Assembly: GCA_964456445.1 (NCBI GenBank)
Contig: CAYWBI010000006.1
Span: 1-60,200, forward strand
DNA from: CAYWBI01 sp964456445
GTDB lineage: Bacteria; Calditrichota; Calditrichia; Calditrichales; J004
DNA length: 60,200 bases
Direction: 5' to 3'
Shown in pieces: positions 54,308-60,200 of this stretch; the first letter of the stretch is position 1, and every line of letters begins with the position of its first letter. The notes beneath the pieces were generated by a model that searched no databases, was not told where the DNA came from, and saw only the letters and a program-made list of their open reading frames with translations. The translations under genes and the position numbers were made by a program.

Positions 54308-55744
54308 ATGGTTCCAAACAGCCCCGGGGTTTCGCCTTTTGTGAAAACCGCTTATGGAATAGGTAATATCAGTTATTCCCTGCCATACCAGATTATGGCT
54401 TCTTTTTTTATTTTTTATGCCACGGCAATTTTAAAGTTGCCTGCTTCCTGGGCCGCGACCGCTATGGCTGTTTCTGCCGTATGGGATGCTGTCACCGATC
54501 CATTGATGGGTTTTATTTCCGATAATTCCTACACAAAAAACTGGGGCCGGCGTCATCCCTTTTTGCTTTTTGGCGCACTGGTCATAGCCTTTGCCACCTA
54601 TTTTTTATGGAGCATCGATCCGGCCGCAGGCGAGATCAGCAAGTTTGTGCAGGTTGTGTTATGGCTTTTGGTTTTGCGCACGGCTCTGACTGTTTTCGTA
54701 GCGCCTTATAATGCGCTTGGCGCCGAGCTATCCAATGATTATGATGAACGCTCATCGGTGCAGGGGTACCGTGCAACTTTTTATATTATCGGTATGATCA
54801 TTGCCCTGGTGGGTACGATGGTTGTATTTTTTCATGCAACGCCCCAGTATGACCGTGGCCAGCTTAATCCCGCCGCATATCCTAAAATGGCCTGGGTTTA
54901 CAGCATATTTGTCTTGTTGACCATGATTGCCGCCTTTTGGGGAACGCGGAAATTTATCCCTGGCCTGCCCCAAAGAAGTGCGGTAATGGAAAGTGAAAAA
55001 ATATCCGTACGGCGTATTTACACAGACTTTTTAAATGCCCTGAAAAACCATGATTTTTTAATGGTCGCCTTGCTCATCTTTATTATTGAGGTCGGCTTTC
55101 AACTTGGTATTGCCATAGGCGTTCATGTAAATACCTATGCCTATCACCTCAGCGGACCACAAATGGGTATTCTGGGTTTGGTTATTTTGGGTTTTTCCAT
55201 TTTGTCCCAACCTTTTTGGATTTGGTTCACAAAGAAATATGACAAGAAATGGGCCGTTATCGTCGGCATGGTAATCGGCCTGACAGGATTTGTGGGTGCG
55301 CCATGGACACACATCTGGTGGCCGCTGTTCCCTTTAAACACGGATACAATCATCCTATCGCTTGGCGCCTTTAATGTACTTGCCGGCATCGGGAACGGCG
55401 CCTTTATGTCCATCCCATACTCCATGGTGGCCGATACCGTGGATGCGGAAGAAGTTTATAGCGGTAAACGGGACGAAGGTTTGTATTTTGGGATATATAC
55501 CTTTGCCTACAAGTTGGGGACAAGCATCAGTGTGTTGTTAAGTGGGTTTGTCTTGACCTGGTCCGGATTTAACCCCCAGCTGAGTGAGCAAATCCCTTCT
55601 ACGGTATTTTACATGGCCCTTATTCCCACCTGGTTTTTAGTGGCCCTGGCCCCATTTGCCTTGTGGACCGTCCTGCGCTATCGTTTAAGCCGCGGGCGAT
55701 ATCAGGAAATACAGGTTCAATTGGTAGATAAAAATCGGGGGTAA
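54308..55744 (+). CDS. GPH-family (MelB-like) cation:solute symporter
   Basis: This is a 478-aa MFS protein of the glycoside-pentoside-hexuronide type with about 12 membrane segments. The signature SAVWDAVTDPLMGFISD early in the chain contains the Asp residues that coordinate sodium. The RRHPFLLFG motif after it is typical of the family. Usual substrates are sugars or glycosides, though some carry other solutes. Its tight spacing after the acylase makes uptake of the released product a reasonable idea. Confidence 0.9.
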   Translation: MVPNSPGVSPFVKTAYGIGNISYSLPYQIMASFFIFYATAILKLPASWAATAMAVSAVWDAVTDPLMGFISDNSYTKNWGRRHPFLLFGALVIAFATYFLWSIDPAAGEISKFVQVVLWLLVLRTALTVFVAPYNALGAELSNDYDERSSVQGYRATFYIIGMIIALVGTMVVFFHATPQYDRGQLNPAAYPKMAWVYSIFVLLTMIAAFWGTRKFIPGLPQRSAVMESEKISVRRIYTDFLNALKNHDFLMVALLIFIIEVGFQLGIAIGVHVNTYAYHLSGPQMGILGLVILGFSILSQPFWIWFTKKYDKKWAVIVGMVIGLTGFVGAPWTHIWWPLFPLNTDTIILSLGAFNVLAGIGNGAFMSIPYSMVADTVDAEEVYSGKRDEGLYFGIYTFAYKLGTSISVLLSGFVLTWSGFNPQLSEQIPSTVFYMALIPTWFLVALAPFALWTVLRYRLSRGRYQEIQVQLVDKNRG

Positions 55745-56117
55745 TGTTTATGTTCCGCGGGCCATGTTCTGATGTTCCTGTTTTGGGATGTGTTCTATCC
55801 TGACCCTGGATGAAGAGTAGACTTAACGGATTGGACCGGTATTTTACTGTTATTAAAAAGCGCTGTTTTTCATTGCTAATTCAGTAAAACCAGAAGTTGG
55901 TTACCCAATATTCAACGCCCGCTTTCCCACAGTTTTATAAAAAAAAATTCTTTGTAGCCCTTATGGTAAAAGGCTTTTCAAGGTTTTTCCAAAAAAGCTT
56001 CTAACAATTTTCAAGAATTTCACCTATTCGGAATCAAAGCTTTAAGTTGACCGGGCTGGCGCAAGGACGCTCATTTTCTATCTTTTACCTTTTACCTTTT
56101 CTTGCCCGGTCCCGTTA
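55745..56117. other. 373-bp gap, no gene or regulatory element recognised
   Basis: Convergent genes end on both sides, so terminators would be expected, but I found no good T-tailed hairpin. CTTTTACCTTTTACCTTTT near 56083-56101 is a short direct repeat of TTTTACC, and the rest is AT-rich. Confidence 0.4.
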
Positions 56118-56999
56118 TCAATTTCTTTTTACAAGATAGACCCCGCCAAGGATCAGTAACAACCCAAGCAGGTGAAATGGATACACCGCTTCTCCGTCTA
56201 AAAAACCAAATAACAAGGCAAAGACCGGAATAATATATGTGACCGAACTGGCAGTGACGGCGTCTGTTAACCTTAAAAATTTAAAAAATAAAATGAGTGT
56301 AATGGCCGTGTTCACAATACCCAAAATAGCGATATAGCCCAGGGCCTTCCAGGAACCCGTTGTATGGCTCAGCCGAACTATAAAATCAGTGCCAAATAAA
56401 AAGATAAGGGCAATGGGCCCCACAAAAAAAAGCGCCATGGCAGCCAATTGGAGCGGCGGTACATCGCTCAGTTTTTGCTTTAACCAATTAACATTAAAAC
56501 CATAGAGCAGGGTTGCCAGAAAAACAAAGAGCACATAATAATTAAATACCCCAAAACTGCCGGTTGCCGCTGTAAGGCTGAGGATTATCGAACCGGTCAA
56601 TCCCAGGCCAATCCCGGAAAGTTGACGCAGATGCATCCGAAGTTTAAAGATTACTACGCCGATCAACAAAGTGAACAATGGCGTTAACGCATTTAGTACC
56701 CCGGTCATACTGCTGCTGAGGCCGGTTTCCGCCAGGGCGAAAAAGATGGCAGGCAGAAGGTTTCCGCAAAGCCCGGCAATTAAAAAGAAAAAGGCTTGCT
56801 TTTTGCCGATGGTGGAAATTGAGCGCAGGGCAACGGGTAAAAGAACGATGTAGGCAAAGCCGATGCGGATTAAACCAACTTGCGGAGCGGAGAATACGAC
56901 AAGTCCCCTTTTCATCAATAAAAAGGAACTGCCCCATATCATCGATGTAACCAGGAGTAGAATAAGAGGCAAAAACCGGTGATGTTTTGTTGTAGGCAT
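56118..56999 (-). CDS. EamA/DMT-family transporter
   Basis: This 293-aa protein has ten membrane segments in two five-helix EamA repeats, with the conserved WGSSFLLMKRGL start of repeat 1. Family members export amino acids, metabolites or nucleotide sugars. The start is uncertain: ATG 56999 was chosen over a GTG at 57014 and neither has a clear ribosome site. It follows deoC by 87 bp on the same strand; a functional link is not obvious. Confidence 0.9.
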   Translation of the reverse strand: MPTTKHHRFLPLILLLVTSMIWGSSFLLMKRGLVVFSAPQVGLIRIGFAYIVLLPVALRSISTIGKKQAFFFLIAGLCGNLLPAIFFALAETGLSSSMTGVLNALTPLFTLLIGVVIFKLRMHLRQLSGIGLGLTGSIILSLTAATGSFGVFNYYVLFVFLATLLYGFNVNWLKQKLSDVPPLQLAAMALFFVGPIALIFLFGTDFIVRLSHTTGSWKALGYIAILGIVNTAITLILFFKFLRLTDAVTASSVTYIIPVFALLFGFLDGEAVYPFHLLGLLLILGGVYLVKRN

Positions 57000-57086
57000 A
57001 AACAAGATTAACACTTAAAGAACGGAAGGTCGCCAGATATTTCCAATGGAACAATATATCTAAAGACCATGGACTATTTTATGGGT

Positions 57087-57935
57087 TTAATAGGCGCTTT
57101 TTTGTGGTTTTGCGTTTCCGATAATGGCCACGCTGGCGCTCGCGCCGATACGGGTGGCCCCGGCCTCGACCATCTGGCAGGCCTCTTCGTAACTGTGCAC
57201 CCCGCCGCTGGCCTTAACCCCCATCTTTGGGCCAACGATCTTGCGCATCAAAGCGACATCGGCCACGGTAGCCCCACCCTTGCTAAATCCGGTGGATGTT
57301 TTTACAAAATCGGCACCTGCACGTTGGGCAATAACACATGCGCTTATCTTTTCTTCATCGCTCAGTAAACAGGTTTCGAGGATAACTTTTACCGTTTTAC
57401 GTCCCGCCGCCCGGACGACCGAGCGAATATCGTGTTCAACCAATTGAAGATCGGCGGATTTCAATGCACCGATATTGATAACCATATCTACTTCCTGCGC
57501 ACCCTGATCGATGGCGAGACGGGCTTCGGCAGCTTTGATTTCCGGGAACGTAGCGCCAAGTGGAAATCCGATGACCGTACACACCTTGACATCGCTTCCC
57601 CGGAGCTGGCGATAGGTTTCCGGTACCCAGGTGGGATTTATGCATACCGATGCAAAGTGGTTTTCCAGAGCTTCACGGCAAACGGTTTGGATCTGTTCGC
57701 GTGTTGCATCCGGTTTTAGAATGGTGTGATCGATCCAGCGGGCCATTTCATACTTCGGCGGGCAGGATGGCGCCACGGCCCCTACGCGGCTGGCCCCAAA
57801 AGAAACAAGATCGGTTGCAGCGTCGTAGCTGAAAGGCCGGTGATTGCCCCCACATTCGGAACAGGTATCCAGGTTGGATTCATTTATCACGTCCCGGATG
57901 ATTTGATCGATTATTTCCGCTGAAATTTTGGACAT
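57087..57935 (-). CDS. deoC: deoxyribose-phosphate aldolase with N-terminal extension
   Basis: DeoC cleaves 2-deoxyribose-5-phosphate to acetaldehyde and glyceraldehyde-3-phosphate. Schiff-base and helper lysines are in DFVKTSTGF and GVKASGGVH, and IDHTILKPDAT opens the barrel at about residue 68. The first 60 residues are extra: a helix (ISAEIIDQIIRDVINES, 4-20), then C25-x-x-C28 and a His, with no match to ordinary DeoC. The helix resembles the amphipathic peptides that load enzymes into bacterial microcompartments, where DeoC is the signature aldolase in some types. No shell genes are in the window. Confidence 0.94.
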   Translation of the reverse strand: MSKISAEIIDQIIRDVINESNLDTCSECGGNHRPFSYDAATDLVSFGASRVGAVAPSCPPKYEMARWIDHTILKPDATREQIQTVCREALENHFASVCINPTWVPETYRQLRGSDVKVCTVIGFPLGATFPEIKAAEARLAIDQGAQEVDMVINIGALKSADLQLVEHDIRSVVRAAGRKTVKVILETCLLSDEEKISACVIAQRAGADFVKTSTGFSKGGATVADVALMRKIVGPKMGVKASGGVHSYEEACQMVEAGATRIGASASVAIIGNAKPQKSAY

Positions 57936-58443
57936 TTTTATGCTCGTTTATAAATGTAACGGTTGATTGATTGAGAATTATACAACTTACTAAAATCTGT
58001 TGTGGATTCAAATACCCGTGAAATGCAATGTTTTGTTATTCAGGACGAATCTCCTTCCTGGAAAGCAAATCAAACTTATATGGAAAATAATGGATGGCGT
58101 AGAGCAGACCCCGGGGTATTCAACATCGCATAAGGGGTCGGTAAAAGAAAAGTGCAAAATTGCCACGCTAAATTTTTCGAAACAAAATAATCCCAATTCT
58201 TTAAATCCCAAAACAATATTTGGGTTCGATCTTTTCGGCGCCACGGAAATGCGCCATCGAAATTAATCGTTCCGTTTAAAACATACAGGGCAAAATACGC
58301 TTCTCTGTTTGTGGCGTGATGGTGCAAACCCGGCCCATTTTTCAATCTTTGTCAGCTAAAAAGCGGAACATTCATTCGCCGCTCTTATTATTGACAATTT
58401 TTTGACGAAAACCGCTATACATATAAATATTAAACGTAAGCGT
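57936..58443. other. 508-bp gap, no gene recognised
   Basis: This holds the divergent leaders of deoC and the HD-GYP gene. Reading frames of 75-90 codons exist on both strands (for example 58076-58345), but they overlap each other, lack ribosome sites and have uneven codon use, so I do not call them. No hairpin terminator or riboswitch was recognised. Confidence 0.4.
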
Positions 58444-59439
58444 ATGCAAAGATCGATAAAAACCCTTGATCTAAAAGTGGGCATGTTTATCCATATCCCC
58501 CTTCCCTGGTACCGGCACCCCTTTTTAAAAAGCTCGTTTCGGATTAGTTCGGATCGGCAAATAAAAAAGATAGCGGCCAATGGGATTCATATTGTTGAAT
58601 TTAAGGACAAAGAAATAAAAAATGTTCAATCCGAAAAAAAGGTTAGAAAACCGGAGATAGTAATAGAAGCTGAACAAGCTGAAGATCAATCCGGGACTCT
58701 TAACCGTTCTATTATAACTGAATTTAAAGACGTTGTAAGAGATAAAAATATACCTGCCAGTCAAAAGTCTAAATTGGTGTACAAGGCATCTATCCAGTTG
58801 ATGTCCAGTTTGTTAAAAAGTCCTACTGCTGAAAATATAAGTGATTTTAAAGATGTCACTTCTAATATTGTTGATCTGATTCTTTCTGACAATGAAACGT
58901 CCAATTATCTTCTCGGTATTACTGCACATGATTTTTATACCTATACACATTCTGTAAATGTAGGTGTTCTTTCCATTCTTCTTTCAAAATCATTGTTTGG
59001 CGGTTCAGACAAACACGATATGCACGAGTTGGGCGCGGGATTTTTTTTGCATGATATCGGTAAGGTGCGTGTTGACCCGGCGCTTATAAATAAACCGGGC
59101 AGGTTTACCGAGGAAGATATGGGAAAAATGCGTGTCCACCCACGGGAAGGCTATAGTATTTTGGCCGAAGCCGAGCAACTAAGCGAAGAATCAAAAATTA
59201 TAGTCATGCAGCATCATGAACGTGCAGATGGCAGTGGATATCCCAATAAATTAAAAGGCAATGACATACATCTTTATGGCCGCATCTGCAGTATTGCCGA
59301 TGTGTTTGATGCACTAACCTCGAGGCGGGCCTATAAAAAATCTCTTTCTCCATTTAATGCATTAAAAATTATGCGGGAAGAAATGATCAATCACTTTCAA
59401 CCGGAATTATTTAAAAAATTTATTCTGCTCTATAAATAA
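58444..59439 (+). CDS. HD-GYP-domain protein with DUF3391, probable cyclic-di-GMP phosphodiesterase
   Basis: This 331-aa protein has an N-terminal DUF3391 (about 1-95, TLDLKVGMFIHIPLPW) and an HD-GYP domain (about 155-330). The metal-binding HD is in FFLHDIGKVR, with HPREGY and MQHHERADGSGYP following; the GYP motif is intact (GSGYPNKL). It should hydrolyse cyclic-di-GMP. ATG 58444 was chosen over a TTG 14 codons upstream because DUF3391 normally begins close to this point. No diguanylate cyclase is in the window. Confidence 0.9.
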   Translation: MQRSIKTLDLKVGMFIHIPLPWYRHPFLKSSFRISSDRQIKKIAANGIHIVEFKDKEIKNVQSEKKVRKPEIVIEAEQAEDQSGTLNRSIITEFKDVVRDKNIPASQKSKLVYKASIQLMSSLLKSPTAENISDFKDVTSNIVDLILSDNETSNYLLGITAHDFYTYTHSVNVGVLSILLSKSLFGGSDKHDMHELGAGFFLHDIGKVRVDPALINKPGRFTEEDMGKMRVHPREGYSILAEAEQLSEESKIIVMQHHERADGSGYPNKLKGNDIHLYGRICSIADVFDALTSRRAYKKSLSPFNALKIMREEMINHFQPELFKKFILLYK

Positions 59440-59627
59440 TCTTCTTTGTTCCTTCGCACCGGTAAATCAACTGATTTGTGAGCATGAAACCTCGAACACA
59501 AAATTGCTGTCGGATCAAATAGTCCGTCATTGGCCAATCTCATCAAATGAATTTTGCCGGGCACATTTTAAACCGGCCTGGCTTTGTACCTATAAACGTA
59601 CAGTATGGGGCATCAATTTTTCATTAA

Positions 59628-60200
59628 TTATACCGTCACACCAAATAAGCTCCCAACAGCAGCGGTTATCCCCATGGCAAGGGCGCCCCAAAAACCAACC
59701 CTGATCGTTCCTTTAAATATTGAAGCCCCGCCCATCCGGGCCGCAATGCCACCCAGAACCGCAAGGAAGACCAGTGAAAAAGCTGCAACAAATGGTATAA
59801 TATGTGCCAGGGGAACAAGCCATGCCGTTAATAGCGGCAAAGCCGCGCCGATCGTAAAGGTCCCGGATGATGAGAATGCCGCCTGCATGGGCCGCGCAGT
59901 TGCAATTTCCGAAATACCTATGTCATCCCGGGCATGCGCGCCAAGCGCATCATGGGCCATAAGTTGCTCTGCGACTTGTTTGGCCAGCCCCGGTTCAAGA
60001 CCGCGATCATGGTATATTTTAGCAAGTTCTTCTTTTTCATATTCAATGTCTTCTTCCAACGATTTTTTTTCAAGCTCTAAATCCGCAAATTCGGTATCCG
60101 ACTGGGAGCTGACCGATACATATTCGCCTGCCGCCATGGACATGGCCCCGGCAAGAAGTATTTCGTGTTGGGTTGTATTGGCGGCTGAAACGCCAATAAT
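59628..60200 (-). CDS. VIT1/CCC1-family iron or manganese transporter-like protein, 5' end beyond the window
   Basis: The frame is open to the right edge of the window, so the N terminus is missing. The visible part begins VSAANTTQHEILLAGAMSMA and continues AAGEYVSVSSQSDTE, the VIT/CCC1 signature. A charged cytosolic helical segment (KKSLEEDIEYEKEELAK) is followed by three or so membrane segments at the C terminus. Family members move Fe2+ or Mn2+ across membranes. Direction and metal are not readable here. The ATG at 60143 is internal. Confidence 0.88.
   Translation of the reverse strand: MIGVSAANTTQHEILLAGAMSMAAGEYVSVSSQSDTEFADLELEKKSLEEDIEYEKEELAKIYHDRGLEPGLAKQVAEQLMAHDALGAHARDDIGISEIATARPMQAAFSSSGTFTIGAALPLLTAWLVPLAHIIPFVAAFSLVFLAVLGGIAARMGGASIFKGTIRVGFWGALAMGITAAVGSLFGVTV

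Noticed and set aside
58076..58345. 89-codon minus-strand open frame in the deoC/HD-GYP gap
   Set aside because: It overlaps other open frames on both strands, lacks a ribosome site and matches nothing I recognise.
1..60200. tRNA, rRNA or phage/integrase genes
   Set aside because: None was recognised by eye in the intergenic stretches; a tRNA scan would settle it.

Overview
This window is a gene-dense bacterial chromosome segment of moderate GC. It most resembles the FCB (Fibrobacteres-Chlorobi-Bacteroidetes) superphylum, in the style of Calditrichota, KSB1 or Marinimicrobia; I cannot name a species. The evidence is: two TonB-dependent receptors with an N-terminal carboxypeptidase-regulatory-like domain; a kelch protein ending in a FlgD-like/type IX-style sorting domain; a lipoprotein with the ENPLDP start common in these phyla; a Hanks-type kinase with PEGA domains; and one-component and two-component regulators built on GAF, PATAN and HD-GYP domains. 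No rRNA, tRNA, CRISPR array, phage or complete insertion sequence was recognised. The mobile-looking DNA is limited to intergenic repeats near 1.5 kb and 48.3-48.9 kb.

Layout. 0-1.4 kb: a divergent pair (an unknown small protein and a PD-(D/E)XK-like candidate nuclease) around a perfect 14-bp palindrome. 1.4-5.5 kb: a dispersed repeat, then an AspA/AstE-like zinc deacylase and a glutamate-cysteine-ligase-like/CBS fusion on the minus strand, with a decayed reading frame upstream. 5.7-7.9 kb: a tightly overlapping operon of two 6-pyruvoyl-tetrahydropterin synthase paralogues, GTP cyclohydrolase I and a short-chain reductase, which together could make a tetrahydropterin. 8.0-10.4 kb: a REC-PATAN-metallo-beta-lactamase-like regulator and a coiled-coil protein. 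10.4-15.1 kb: a TPP riboswitch with its terminator ahead of a TonB receptor, thiamine pyrophosphokinase and a sodium:solute symporter (thiamine uptake and salvage). 15.1-19.5 kb: DUF819 membrane protein, ABC exporter, cysteine desulfurase. 19.7-23.9 kb: a SAM-I riboswitch and terminator ahead of metY, aspartokinase and metX (methionine synthesis).

24.2-30.9 kb: an SRPBCC protein, then an operon of lipoprotein, GAF-sigma54 activator, PEGA-domain Ser/Thr kinase, secreted kelch protein and DUF5683 protein. This looks like an envelope-linked signalling cassette and is one of the more interesting loci. 31.3-37.1 kb: CoA-disulfide-reductase-like flavoprotein, HAD phosphatase, Era, a membrane protein, a site-2-type protease and an unusual lipoprotein-type protein-L-isoaspartate methyltransferase. 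37.2-41.9 kb: GAF histidine kinase, STAS protein, RNA polymerase omega, YtxH and DUF948 proteins, IlvE. 42.1-48.2 kb: S9 peptidase with a small membrane protein, then a plus-strand operon of a small helical protein, an ArsA/Get3-like ATPase, a PAS histidine kinase and a NarL-type regulator. 48.2-49.2 kb: nested intergenic repeats. 49.2-55.7 kb: TonB receptor, Ntn-hydrolase acylase and GPH-family symporter (likely scavenging of an acylated compound). 56.1-60.2 kb: EamA transporter, DeoC with a helical N-terminal extension resembling microcompartment targeting peptides, HD-GYP protein and a VIT1/CCC1 family protein cut by the window end.

Regulation is unusually legible: two riboswitches with terminators, several strong intrinsic terminators, and translational coupling through ATGA, TAATG or TTGA overlaps. 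Most functions are assigned by motif reading by eye; no database search was possible.
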